Assembly: GCA_963704455.1 (NCBI GenBank)
Contig: OY969905.1
Location: 1,984,001 to 2,048,000, forward strand
DNA length: 64,000 bases
Source of the DNA: DASTCZ01 sp963704455
GTDB taxonomy: Bacteria; Acidobacteriota; Terriglobia; Acidiferrales; UBA7541
Direction: 5' to 3'
Positions 25,302 through 37,130 of this stretch are shown piece after piece. Positions within the stretch are counted from its first letter, which is position 1, and each line of letters opens with the position of its first letter. The notes under the pieces are model-generated. The model searched no databases and was not told the origin of the DNA. It worked only from the letters and a program-made list of their open reading frames with translations. Position numbers and translations under genes: made by a program.

Positions 25302-26186
25302 ATGACAAACGAAAACGAGAACATTTCCAACGGTAATCACGGTACTCCGGGATGGGTTGTTGCCGCTGTAGTGGTTGCGGCCCTGGTTGCGCTGGGCGGA
25401 CTGGGCACAGGCTGGTGGGCTTCAACATACGCTCAGGACACGCGCACGGGTCTGACCAACGATATCCAAACGCTCAAGCAGGGTTACGCCAAGGACATGG
25501 ACGCCGTCCAGCAGCGCCTTGCAGCCACAGAGAAATCCAATACGTCGCTGCAAGACGATTTGACTACAGTAACCAAGCGTCTGCGCATCACTCAATCGGA
25601 CCTCAAGAAGGCCCGCGATGAAGCGGCGCAAATTCGCGATGATAGCGCTCAAAAGCTCGCGGCCATGGACACCGATGTCCAACAAAAGCTTGCCGCTAAG
25701 GCAGACACCACTGACGTCCAGGCCGTAACGGGCACCGTGACGGTTGTCCGCACGGATCTCGATGCCACGCGCTCGGATCTCGAGGCCACCAAAGAGAACT
25801 TGAACATGGCCAAGTCCGAGCTCGGCACGCTCATCGCTAAAAACCATGACGAAGTCGATGAGCTGCGCCGCCTCGGTGAGCGCGATTACATCGAGTTCAC
25901 AATCGAAGGCAAGAACAAAGAGGCAAAGGTCGGAAACATCAGTGTGCAGCTTCGGGGCACCAACCCGGGCAAGAATCAGTTCAACGTCATGCTCGTCGTT
26001 GACGACAAGCGCACCGAGAACAAGAGCCGCAATATCAATCAGCCCATCTTTTTCACCACGCGCGGCGGCAAACAGCCTCTCGAGTTCGTCGTGAACCAGG
26101 TGGAAAAAGACAAGATCACCGGCTACATCAGCATTCCGAAGTCGATGCAGCAGGCCGCCTCGGCTTCAACAGGGTCGGGCCGCTAG
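25302..26186 (+). CDS. Single-pass membrane coiled-coil protein (paralogue B)
   Basis: A 294-residue protein with the same plan as the protein at 19761-20630. It has a short polar N-terminus, one transmembrane helix (about residues 17-40, WVVAAVVVAALVALGGLGTG), a long coiled coil to about 190 and a C-terminal domain with FNVMLVVDDKRTENKSRN and ITGYISIPKS. Shared words (DLDATK/R, LGxRxxxxFT, VMLVVDDK, GYxSxPK) show common descent, though the coiled coils have diverged. AGGGGGG 4-5 bp before the ATG supports the start. Function unknown. It ends 34 bp before a terminator. Confidence 0.78.
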   Translation: MTNENENISNGNHGTPGWVVAAVVVAALVALGGLGTGWWASTYAQDTRTGLTNDIQTLKQGYAKDMDAVQQRLAATEKSNTSLQDDLTTVTKRLRITQSDLKKARDEAAQIRDDSAQKLAAMDTDVQQKLAAKADTTDVQAVTGTVTVVRTDLDATRSDLEATKENLNMAKSELGTLIAKNHDEVDELRRLGERDYIEFTIEGKNKEAKVGNISVQLRGTNPGKNQFNVMLVVDDKRTENKSRNINQPIFFTTRGGKQPLEFVVNQVEKDKITGYISIPKSMQQAASASTGSGR

Positions 26187-26220
26187 TCGAATAGTTTTAG
26201 ACAGAGGGGGAAGAATAAAC

Positions 26221-26251
26221 GGGGGAGTCGGGATTGCGGGCTCCCCCTTTT
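26221..26251 (+). terminator. Intrinsic terminator after paralogue B
   Basis: GGGGGAG (26221-26227) pairs with CTCCCCC (26241-26247) around a 13-nt loop and is followed by TTTT. It lies 34 bp past the stop codon and 17 bp before the convergent AI-2E family gene. Confidence 0.8.
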
Positions 26252-26268
26252 CGCTTTCATAAATGGAA

Positions 26269-27333
26269 TTACGTTGCGGCGCGTGATTCGGTATACGCGT
26301 TCACCACTCCCACCGCCATCGCCACAAGAATCGGCCCGAGCACCAGCCCGATAACCCCGAATACCGCCACTCCGCCCAGCACGCTCACAAATACCAGCAA
26401 CGCATTCAGCCGCGCACGTCCGCTCAGCAGCATTGGCCGCAACAAACTGTCCACGCCCGTCGTCAATCCCGCGCAAATCGCAACGAGCACGATCGCTTTG
26501 CCCCAATGTCCCGTCGCCAAGAGCCAAACCGTCGCGGGAAGCCAGATCACCGCCGATCCGAGGATTGGCAGCAAAGAGCAAAATGCCATGCCGGCTCCCC
26601 AAAACACTGCCGCGCTGATCCCCACGAGGGCAAAACCTATGCCGCATAAGACTCCCTGTACCGTCGCAATCACCAAACTCGTCGATACGGTTGCGCGGAT
26701 AAGCCTTTCGGCGCCTTTGATAATTTTCTCCGCGTGCTCTTCTTCAAATGGCAACACGCCCCGGATCCCATCCATAACCTTTCCGCCATCGCGGAAAAAA
26801 TAAAAAAGTGCGAAGACCGTGATCAATAGGTCGAAGAAGAACATCGCCGTGTGTGTCAGCACGGCGCTCAGCATCCCAGCCGCGCCCGTTCCAATCTTGT
26901 CGCCTGCCTGATTTAGCAGCGACGAAAGGTCGCGCCCCGACCCGCCCGGCGAATGCGCCACCAGCCAGGCCCACGCGCTGTCCACCCACGGCATTTGTCC
27001 TTGCGCGAACGCGTGTTGCGTGTTCACCGCCGCCTGCACCGCTTCGTGCACGAAGAGCGTAGCCAGCGCGAGCGTTGGCACGATCAAAAGAAATGTGACG
27101 CCAACCGTGCTCAACGCTGCAGCGCGCTTCTTGCCCAGGCGCCGCGTCAACTTCAAATGCCATGGATGGATCAGCACCGCAATTATGCCGGCCCAGCCAA
27201 TCGGCACAAGAAATGGCACGAAGATGAGATAGACGAGGTAGCCCAGCAGCAACACCATGGCATAAAGCAATATTGTGTTGAGCCGTTCTTGGCTCGCTTC
27301 AGATCGTGATGCCTTTGTGGAATTCGGCGACAT
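26269..27333 (-). CDS. AI-2E family (PerM/TqsA-like) transporter
   Basis: Multi-spanning inner-membrane protein, 354 aa from the ATG at 27333; the longer frame begins at TTG without support. Hydrophobic segments include ILLYAMVLLLGYLVYLIFVP near the N-terminus and a C-terminal bundle with GIGFALVGISAAVFWGAGMA and LLPMLILGSA-like sequence (SLLPILGSAVIWLPA). It contains the family's amphipathic middle region with EEHAEKIIKGAERLI. Substrates in the family range from autoinducer-2 to ions, so none is assigned. A 16-bp repeat (GGCGGGC-AA-GCCCGCC, 27343-27358) lies just upstream, between this gene and the divergent small gene. Confidence 0.88.
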   Translation of the reverse strand: MSPNSTKASRSEASQERLNTILLYAMVLLLGYLVYLIFVPFLVPIGWAGIIAVLIHPWHLKLTRRLGKKRAAALSTVGVTFLLIVPTLALATLFVHEAVQAAVNTQHAFAQGQMPWVDSAWAWLVAHSPGGSGRDLSSLLNQAGDKIGTGAAGMLSAVLTHTAMFFFDLLITVFALFYFFRDGGKVMDGIRGVLPFEEEHAEKIIKGAERLIRATVSTSLVIATVQGVLCGIGFALVGISAAVFWGAGMAFCSLLPILGSAVIWLPATVWLLATGHWGKAIVLVAICAGLTTGVDSLLRPMLLSGRARLNALLVFVSVLGGVAVFGVIGLVLGPILVAMAVGVVNAYTESRAAT

Positions 27334-27422
27334 CGGCGTAAGGGCGGGCAAGCCCGCCTAAAGAGGGGCCTGCGCAGCGGGGCAAGTATATAATCGTTTC
27401 CAGCCGCGCGTAGCGGCACGCT

Positions 27423-27626
27423 ATGTCCGACCCTGCCGATAAAAAACCTGTTGCCGAATCCGCGGGATCGGCGCCCTGCGCGCATCCGCGCACGCGCGTG
27501 ATCGCCAAGGATGAAGACGCCGAGTACCGCGAATGCCTAATTTGCGGGGAAATTTTCGAGTCAGGCGAGCAGCCGCCCGCCGCGGAAGCTGCCGGCTCCG
27601 TGGACGGCTCTCTCTCCGACGCCTGA
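27423..27626 (+). CDS. Small Cys-motif protein, unknown function
   Basis: A 67-residue acidic protein. Cys/His positions CAHPRTRVIAKD...ECLICGEIFESGEQ suggest a single zinc site. The ends are Ala/Ser/Glu-rich and probably disordered. No ribosome site of note precedes the ATG. It is divergent from the AI-2E family gene and convergent with the ADOP unit. Coding potential rests on the Cys pattern only. Confidence 0.55.
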   Translation: MSDPADKKPVAESAGSAPCAHPRTRVIAKDEDAEYRECLICGEIFESGEQPPAAEAAGSVDGSLSDA

Positions 27627-27681
27627 CGCGCCCTGAGCAAGTTATTTCCGTCTGTAATTGTCAGAGCAAACGCGCCGCTTG

Positions 27682-30483
27682 CTATTCGTACCGCAGCGCG
27701 ACTATCGGGTCCACGCGGGTGGCTTTGCGTGCGGGCAAAACGCTTGCCAGTAAAGTTACCGCGGTAAGAAGAATTACCGTCATAGCAAATACAAATGGGT
27801 CGCTGGCTTTGACACCGAACAGCAGCGATTGAACAAGCCAGCCCACACCGAAGGCCGCGGGCAAACCGATGACAACGCCCAATGCAGTCATTCGAAATAC
27901 TTCGCGCAGCACGAGCCAGCCGATATTTGGCCGCGTCGCACCCAATGCCATGCGGATCCCAATTTCGCGGGTGCGGCGCGCGACCACATAGGCCATCACA
28001 CCGTAAAGCCCGACTGCTGCGAGTAAAGCCGCAAGCAGGCCCATGGCTAGGGATAGCGCGGTCACAAATCTGTCGGAAAACATGGTTTCATTCACCTGCT
28101 CCACAAGAGTCTTGAGGCCATACACCGGCAGATTGGGATCAATATCCGCGACGGTCTGCCGAAGCGCTCCAGCCAAAAGTGCAGGGTCTTGTTCTGTTCG
28201 AACATAAACAGTCCCGTTTCCTACTTTTTTGTCTTGGGCGTAGGGCAAGTATGCAAACGCTATAGGCTTGTTGCGGACATCGGAATACTTGCTGTCCCGC
28301 ACAACTCCTACGATTTCGATATCTGGACGCACTTTATCGCCTGACCCAAAGGCAAAATGTGCGCCGATGGGATTGCGACCAGCGAAGTAGAGACGTGCAA
28401 AGGTCGCATTAATAATGGCCACCTTCTTGGCCGTAACGGTATCCCCCGAGTTGAATTCACGTCCCGCGAGCAACCCAATGGACATAGTGTTGAAATAGTC
28501 CGGTCCTACCCAGTTCTCGCCTATATCAAGGCTTTCTCTTCCTTTCGTGGCATAGCCCTCCACCGTAATGTTGCTGACGGAATCGTTGTTGGCGAGGACT
28601 GAATTCTCCGCGGCGCTTACTGAATGAACCCCCGGAATCACACCGATGCGTTCCCGAATCCCGTCAAAAACAGCGGACGTTTGAGCCGGCGTATATTTAT
28701 TTAATTCTGGCGACACAGAAAATTGCAGGATGTGGTCGGTGCGAAGACCCAAGTCCAGTTTTTCCAGATTCATTAGACTTCGCGTAAAGAGTCCCGCCCC
28801 AGCCAGCAGCACCGCCGTTAGAGCCACTTGCGCGATGATCAGTCCCTTTCTCAAGCGCACGCCGGCCACGCCGCCTGCCCCGCCCGTCCCTTGATCCTTC
28901 AATGTGGTTTGCACATCTGGGCGCGTTGCACGCATCGCGGGAGCGAGACCGAAGAGCAGTCCCGTCAAAAGTGAAAGGCCGAGGGAAAAAACAAGCACCC
29001 GGTAGTCAAGCTTCGCGTCAATTCCAAGCACACCGATGTCCGGTGGAAATGATCCGACAATGGAACGTAGCGTCCAATAACCGACCAACAGGCCTGCGGC
29101 ACCGCCTGTCACGGCTAACAACAGGCTTTCCGTCAGGAGCTGCCGGACGAGCCGGCCGCGGCCCGCGCCAATGGCAAGGCGGATCGCAATTTCCCTCTGG
29201 CGCGCTTCCCCGCGCGCGACGAGCAGGCTAGCCAGATTCGCGCAAGCAATCAGCAGGACAACACCAACCATAGCCATCAGAAACCACAATGGCTGGCTGG
29301 CGTCTTTCTGGAGAATTGGTCTACCGTGCTCTCCCACGTCAAGTATCAACTGACGGGCGAGGAACCTCTGGTGGTCGTCCGCATCCATCTTGAGCAATGG
29401 CCATTCGGCTTCAAGTAGTGCGTGGTACGCCGGCTGCGCTGCATCTTGGGCTTTCTCGCGCGTGTCACCTGGCTTCAGCCGGCCGAGGATCGCCAACCAT
29501 CTGGTGGAATGCTCCGAGAGACCGTTCCAATTGGGCGTCATCTGCGCCTTCATTGTGACGGGAATAAATATATCGGGCATGAAGCCAACTTGAACTCCGG
29601 CAAATCCGGGCTGCGCAACACCGACGACCGTTATGTCCACTCCATTTAGGCTGAGCTGCTTGTTGAGGATCCCAGAATCTCCGCCGAAATGGCGCGTCCA
29701 GTAGCCGTAACTCAAGACAGCCACAGGATTTGCGCCGGGAGCCGTCTCGTCATCCATACTGAAAACACGTCCCAGGAACGGGCGGACCCCCAGCACTTGA
29801 AAGTAATTCCCGGAAACAAGTTCTCCCTGCCCCCGCTCCGTACGTCCCTGTCCAGCAACACTTAAATCAACGGAGAATTTGGCAATGAGCCCCGAAAATG
29901 TGGGGACGTGGTCGCGCAAGTCCTTGTACATTGGATAAGAGAAAGACATTGAGGAATCGCCGTCCGCCCAAATGCTCCCAGAAAACGGGCCCGGATTGCG
30001 AAGAACCACAAGTTCCTCCGGATGGGACACCGGCAGCGCGCGAAGAAGGATCTGGTCAGTGAGTGAGAAAATCGCGGTGTTGGCGCCGATACCAAGCGCG
30101 AGGACGAGAATCGCAATTGCCGTGAAGCCGGGATTCTTCCGCAGTGTCCGCAGTCCGTAAATTACGTCTTGACGCAATTCAGTGAACATTGTGAATCCTC
30201 TCCGCTTCTCAATGATTCTGTCTTCAGCGCGCTGCTGCCACTGCTCTACTCGCGTTAGTCTCTCCCTCGGCGAATCGGACAGCTCACGCGACAATGCTCC
30301 CCAGTTCGAAACATGCTGCTTCGCTTTCCCGGCTGCCTCGTCTTCTGTCATCCCCGCGTTGATTGCCTCGCGATATGCATCTTCCAGTTGCCTCGCGAGA
30401 TCCTCCACAATCTCCGCCTCACGCTCCGGGCGCGCCGCATTGAGGCGCAAGTTCGCCCGTACGAATTCCGCCCAATCAGGCAT
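27682..30483 (-). CDS. ADOP-type ABC transporter permease 1 (with N-terminal MPDW domain)
   Basis: A 933-residue MacB/FtsX-like permease of the acidobacterial duplicated orphan permease family. The start is the ATG at 30483 (MPDWAEFVRANLRL), where the two following paralogues also begin. Order of parts: a cytoplasmic helical domain of about 75 residues (EAEIVEDLARQLEDAYREAI); TELRQDVIYGLRTLRKNPGF leading into a transmembrane helix; a periplasmic MacB-type domain; a first FtsX membrane block (VVLLIACANLASLLVARGEA); a second periplasmic stretch; and a C-terminal FtsX block ending TRVDPIVALRYE. No ATPase gene is nearby, so it must use one encoded elsewhere, if any. Last gene of a PadR-ADOP-ADOP-ADOP unit. 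Confidence 0.92.
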   Translation of the reverse strand: MPDWAEFVRANLRLNAARPEREAEIVEDLARQLEDAYREAINAGMTEDEAAGKAKQHVSNWGALSRELSDSPRERLTRVEQWQQRAEDRIIEKRRGFTMFTELRQDVIYGLRTLRKNPGFTAIAILVLALGIGANTAIFSLTDQILLRALPVSHPEELVVLRNPGPFSGSIWADGDSSMSFSYPMYKDLRDHVPTFSGLIAKFSVDLSVAGQGRTERGQGELVSGNYFQVLGVRPFLGRVFSMDDETAPGANPVAVLSYGYWTRHFGGDSGILNKQLSLNGVDITVVGVAQPGFAGVQVGFMPDIFIPVTMKAQMTPNWNGLSEHSTRWLAILGRLKPGDTREKAQDAAQPAYHALLEAEWPLLKMDADDHQRFLARQLILDVGEHGRPILQKDASQPLWFLMAMVGVVLLIACANLASLLVARGEARQREIAIRLAIGAGRGRLVRQLLTESLLLAVTGGAAGLLVGYWTLRSIVGSFPPDIGVLGIDAKLDYRVLVFSLGLSLLTGLLFGLAPAMRATRPDVQTTLKDQGTGGAGGVAGVRLRKGLIIAQVALTAVLLAGAGLFTRSLMNLEKLDLGLRTDHILQFSVSPELNKYTPAQTSAVFDGIRERIGVIPGVHSVSAAENSVLANNDSVSNITVEGYATKGRESLDIGENWVGPDYFNTMSIGLLAGREFNSGDTVTAKKVAIINATFARLYFAGRNPIGAHFAFGSGDKVRPDIEIVGVVRDSKYSDVRNKPIAFAYLPYAQDKKVGNGTVYVRTEQDPALLAGALRQTVADIDPNLPVYGLKTLVEQVNETMFSDRFVTALSLAMGLLAALLAAVGLYGVMAYVVARRTREIGIRMALGATRPNIGWLVLREVFRMTALGVVIGLPAAFGVGWLVQSLLFGVKASDPFVFAMTVILLTAVTLLASVLPARKATRVDPIVALRYE

Positions 30484-30574
30484 GCGGTCCGCCTTCAATT
30501 ACCCCGCCAATCCGCTAATCACCTTTCAGGTCACGCGCCTTCTGCCGCCCTCGAAGTCCGGCGCAATCCTTGTT

Positions 30575-33406
<2,832 letters not shown>

Positions 33407-33537
33407 GTCTCCTCTTATCAAATTATGATCCGCCCGATCAGGCATTGCGCGCGCTCAAGTCTTCTCCAACGGACAACGCAAACCCCTCCAATACTTTCGC
33501 CCCTCTGCAAGTGCCTGCGTCTTTGAGAGTTTCCGCG

Positions 33538-36285
33538 TCACTCGTACCGAAGCGCCACCATCGGGTCCACGCGCATAGCCCGGCGCGACGGAATGTAGCA
33601 AGCCAGCAGCGCTGCCCCGACAAGGAGCAGTGTCACCCCGCCGAAAGTCAGTGGGTCGGTGGCAGTGACGCCAAACAGCAGCGACTCCACTGTGCGCGTC
33701 AGGGCCAGCGAGCCGGCAATCCCAATCGCTACGCCAATGAGGATTGTGCGTAATCCCTGCCCCAGAATCATTTGCAGCACGTCACCAGATGAGGCCCCAA
33801 GAGCAATCCGCACTCCGATTTCACGTGTGCGGCGGCTTACCGAATAGGCCATCACGCCAAACACCCCTCCCGTTGCGAGCAGCAGGGCAGTGATTCCGAA
33901 GAATCCGATGAGAATGACATTGAATCTCCGCGAGCCCAACGACGCGGAATAGATTTGCGAGAACATCCGGAACCTCGTCGGAATCTCTGGATCGAGGTTC
34001 TGCAAAATACCTCGCGCCGCGGATGTAACCGAGCGCGTGTCGGCATCGGTCAGCATTGTTAAGGTGGTTTCAAAGCGCGGCCGCTGGAACAGATTCACGT
34101 AAACCGTCGGGCGTGGCGGCAAATCGAGGCCATATTCGTGCGTGTCGCCCACGATCCCGATGATCGTCAGCAATCGCAAGTCGCCATCCATGTTTCCAAA
34201 CTCAATCGTGTGGCCGATGGGATCCTGATTTGGCCAGCGGTCATTCGCGAGGGATTCACTGATCACCGCAACGTGCGGAGCATTCGCGCCGTCGCGCGCG
34301 TCAAAAATTCGCCCCCGAATCAGCGGAATCCCGAGAACCTCGAAGTATCCGTCCGATGCGACGCAGAAGTCCGCGTTGCCAATCCGGTCTTTTTGTTGTT
34401 GCAGAACCTCTAGACCCTCAAATGTTTTGGGGACTTCATTTTGAGTCATTAGCAAGAACATTCCGTCGGGAAGGCCGCCATCCATCGGCAGGCCGCTCGT
34501 CGCGCCAACCTTGTCCACACCCGGGATTTGCTTCAGCCGTTCAATCAGGTTTGAAAAGAAAATCGCCTGACCTGCCCTTACTTTGATGTCGTCAGAATAC
34601 GGAAGTGAAACGTCCATCGTGACAATCTTGTCGACACGGAAACCGGGATTCACTGCGAGCACTTTCATCAGGCTGCGTCCGAACAATCCTGCTCCGACCA
34701 CGAGAACCAAGGTGACTGAAATCTGCGCTGCTACGATTGCCCGGCCAATGCGCTGGCCGCCTTGCGATCCCGCGTGTCCACGCCCTCCCTCCACGAGGCC
34801 CTTGCGCAGGTCCCCGGAGGTCGCGCGCACTGCAGTAAACGCTCCGAGGCCAGCGGCGACCGCCGTGGAAAGGAGGAACGCGAACACAAGAACTGGAATA
34901 CTGATCGAGACGCTATCGAGCCGCGGCAGGTTTTCCGGCGCCAGTGCGACTAGTCCCGCCACTCCCCAAATCGCCCCGAATACCCCAAGGCAGCCGCCGG
35001 CCAGCGACAGCAGGAATGCTTCAGTAAGAAACTGACGGATCAGCCGTCCGCGCACAGCGCCAAGCGCGCTGCGAATAGCGAGTTCGCGCTCTCTAGCCGT
35101 CGCCTGCGCCAGCAGCAAATTGGCCACGTTCGCGCACGCCACCAGCAGAAGAAAGCCGACCGCGCCGAGCAGGATCAGCAGCGCTGGCCGAGCCTTGCCC
35201 GTGATGGAGTCCTGTAGTGGGACGACAATTCCGTCCTTGAGGAGATAATCACCTTGCTCGCTTGAAGTATCGTGAATACGCCGGGCTATCGCGCTGATGT
35301 CTTGATTCGCCTGCTTGACGGTCACCCCGTCGCGGAGGCGTCCAACCGCTCTGTAGTTATGAGACGTTCTGCTTGGATTCTCGCCGTCCAAATCGGCCGG
35401 CAGCCACAGATCCGCGTCTTCTGGGAAACGAAATCCGTCCGGGAGCACGCCGATAACAGAGAAGACCGCGCCATCAATCTTCAGGTGCGACTGCGAGAGA
35501 TCCCGCGACGATCCGAGATTCTGCCTCCAGTATCCATAGCTGACAAGAACAGTGGGGGCGGCCCCTTTTTTCGCATCGCTGGCGCTGAAATCCCGCCCGA
35601 GGATCGGCTGAATGCCAAAGACCTTGAGAAATTCGAGCGAGACGTCTCCAATCGTTGTGCGCGCCGGTAGCGACGCTCCAGAAACTGACGCGACTCCGCC
35701 AATGTACTTCGCAATCGCCTGGAAGCTGCGGTTTTGATCGCGAAAGTCATCGAAGTTAGGGTCCGCAAGTCGCGACGGCCTGCCTTCTGAGGTGACCTCG
35801 AAGACGGCCATGATCCGGTTCGGATCGGGATACGGTAGCGTCCGCAGCAAAACGCCATATACCACGCTGAAAATTGCCGTGGTTGCGCCGATGCCTAGCG
35901 CAAGCGAAAGTACCGCGATCGCCATTACGCCTGGACTCTTTCGTAATGTCCGCAGTCCGTAAAGCACGTCTTGCCGCAAGTCGCTGAACATGGTGAATCC
36001 CCCTCGCTTCTGAACAGTTCGATCCTCGGCGCGCTGCTGCCACTGCTCCACGGTGGTTTGCTTGCCGCGCGGCGTTGCGCATAATTCTCGCGCGAGCGCG
36101 TCCCAATCCGTGATGTGCTGCTCCGCGCGCACGCGCGCCTCCGCTTCCGTCAGTCCGGAGCCGAGTGCTTCGCGGTACGCATCGTCTAATTGCCGCGCGA
36201 GATCCTCCACAATCTCCGCCTCGCGCTCCGGGCGCAGCGTTGCCAGCCGAAGATTCCGCCTCACATAGCCCGCCCAATCAGGCAT
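33538..36285 (-). CDS. ADOP-type ABC transporter permease 3 (with N-terminal MPDW domain)
   Basis: A 915-residue member of the same array, starting MPDWAGYVRRNLRLATLRPE, 23 bp after the PadR gene and so almost certainly co-transcribed with it. N-terminal helical domain, TM1 with GVMAIAVLSLALGIGATTAI, periplasmic domain, FtsX blocks (FLLLVACANVANLLLAQATA; GVFGVMAYSVSRRTREIGVR) and the tail MRVDPMVALRYE. The signature GIG-TTAIFS and REIG-R-ALGA motifs are intact. The frame is open throughout. Confidence 0.92.
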   Translation of the reverse strand: MPDWAGYVRRNLRLATLRPEREAEIVEDLARQLDDAYREALGSGLTEAEARVRAEQHITDWDALARELCATPRGKQTTVEQWQQRAEDRTVQKRGGFTMFSDLRQDVLYGLRTLRKSPGVMAIAVLSLALGIGATTAIFSVVYGVLLRTLPYPDPNRIMAVFEVTSEGRPSRLADPNFDDFRDQNRSFQAIAKYIGGVASVSGASLPARTTIGDVSLEFLKVFGIQPILGRDFSASDAKKGAAPTVLVSYGYWRQNLGSSRDLSQSHLKIDGAVFSVIGVLPDGFRFPEDADLWLPADLDGENPSRTSHNYRAVGRLRDGVTVKQANQDISAIARRIHDTSSEQGDYLLKDGIVVPLQDSITGKARPALLILLGAVGFLLLVACANVANLLLAQATARERELAIRSALGAVRGRLIRQFLTEAFLLSLAGGCLGVFGAIWGVAGLVALAPENLPRLDSVSISIPVLVFAFLLSTAVAAGLGAFTAVRATSGDLRKGLVEGGRGHAGSQGGQRIGRAIVAAQISVTLVLVVGAGLFGRSLMKVLAVNPGFRVDKIVTMDVSLPYSDDIKVRAGQAIFFSNLIERLKQIPGVDKVGATSGLPMDGGLPDGMFLLMTQNEVPKTFEGLEVLQQQKDRIGNADFCVASDGYFEVLGIPLIRGRIFDARDGANAPHVAVISESLANDRWPNQDPIGHTIEFGNMDGDLRLLTIIGIVGDTHEYGLDLPPRPTVYVNLFQRPRFETTLTMLTDADTRSVTSAARGILQNLDPEIPTRFRMFSQIYSASLGSRRFNVILIGFFGITALLLATGGVFGVMAYSVSRRTREIGVRIALGASSGDVLQMILGQGLRTILIGVAIGIAGSLALTRTVESLLFGVTATDPLTFGGVTLLLVGAALLACYIPSRRAMRVDPMVALRYE

Positions 36286-36308
36286 GGCGCACTCTCACGA
36301 TTTCACGC

Positions 36309-36638
36309 TCACGACGTCGCCTTCACAATCCCATTGACAGTCAATACAAACTCTTTCCACACGCTGCGCTCTCGCGCCAGCACCTTGCGGCCTTCCGCCG
36401 TCAGTTTGTAGTAGCGGCGGCGGCGCTCGCCCGCGCGCTCAATCCACCGGCCCGTGATCAACCCACGGTCTTCGAGCCGGCAGAGAATGGGATAGAGGGA
36501 CCCGATACGGAAGCGCAGCTTTCCGCCGGAGCGAATCTCGATCAGCTTGCCAATTTCGTAACCGTGGCGAGCGCGCTGGTCGAGCAGAGAGAGAACGAGC
36601 AATTCGGTGCTGCCCTTCTTGAGTTCGCGGCTAAACAT
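36309..36638 (-). CDS. PadR-family transcriptional regulator
   Basis: Winged-helix repressor, 109 aa from the ATG at 36638 (MFSRELKKGSTELLVLSLLD). The PadR hallmarks HGYEIGKLIE, FRIGSLYPILCRLEDRGLI and RRRYYKLTAEGRKVL are all present. An upstream ATG at 36668 would put the operator-like repeat inside the gene, so I prefer 36638. It heads the three-permease unit, the usual arrangement for ADOP loci, and probably represses it in response to a ligand that the sequence does not reveal. Confidence 0.92.
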   Translation of the reverse strand: MFSRELKKGSTELLVLSLLDQRARHGYEIGKLIEIRSGGKLRFRIGSLYPILCRLEDRGLITGRWIERAGERRRRYYKLTAEGRKVLARERSVWKEFVLTVNGIVKATS

Positions 36639-36649
36639 AATGGTCGGCA

Positions 36650-36663
36650 GTATACTGGTATAC
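36650..36663. promoter_or_regulatory. Candidate PadR operator
   Basis: GTATAC-TG-GTATAC, two 6-bp palindromes forming a 14-bp inverted repeat 12 bp upstream of the padR-type start codon. It overlaps a -10-like TATACT on the minus strand. This position would allow autorepression. No -35 hexamer of quality is visible. Confidence 0.5.
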
Positions 36664-36730
36664 AGCATATGGCTGCCATAAAATAAGACGCGCGAACCGC
36701 AAAAACGTCACGCGTGTTTTTTTGAAATTG

Positions 36731-37108
36731 TCAGTTAAGCTTCAGGCGGCCAATCAGACGGGAAACTTCGGCGTGGGGCACATCGTAAAGCGCGTGCTCG
36801 TCTTCTTCTTCAAGGCGCTCGCGGAGATATTCCGCGGCGATGTAGCTGGCTTCCCGGTCGGTCAAATCGCGGCCGGTGCGTTCCCGGAACTCGTAGAACG
36901 CGGTGTGCGCCAGCCCGACGAGCACCGCGCGGCCATCCACGAAAAACTTGGTGTCAATCGTGTCCGCGTGGCGAGTGGCTGTGCCGTTCCACAGGTGCGA
37001 AAAATTGCAGCGATAAACCTGGTCGGTAAGTTTTGAGGGCACATCAAATGAGGGGATGAATTCGCTCATCCCGCCCGCGTTTGCGATGGTGAATGTTTTT
37101 CCGGGCAT
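36731..37108 (-). CDS. Conserved-looking small protein of unknown function
   Basis: A 125-residue soluble protein (112 aa if the ATG at 37069 is used, where MSEFIPSFDVPSKLTDQVYR begins). It contains HLWNGTATRHADTIDTKFFV, a FVDGRAVLVGLAHTAF strand and a charged C-terminal helix EYLRERLEEEDEHALYD. Coding composition is good and the gene follows the aminotransferase by 22 bp in the same direction, so the two may be one operon. I do not recognise the family. Confidence 0.68.
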   Translation of the reverse strand: MPGKTFTIANAGGMSEFIPSFDVPSKLTDQVYRCNFSHLWNGTATRHADTIDTKFFVDGRAVLVGLAHTAFYEFRERTGRDLTDREASYIAAEYLRERLEEEDEHALYDVPHAEVSRLIGRLKLN

Positions 37109-37130
37109 TCTCGGTCAAAAGAAAAGAGAT

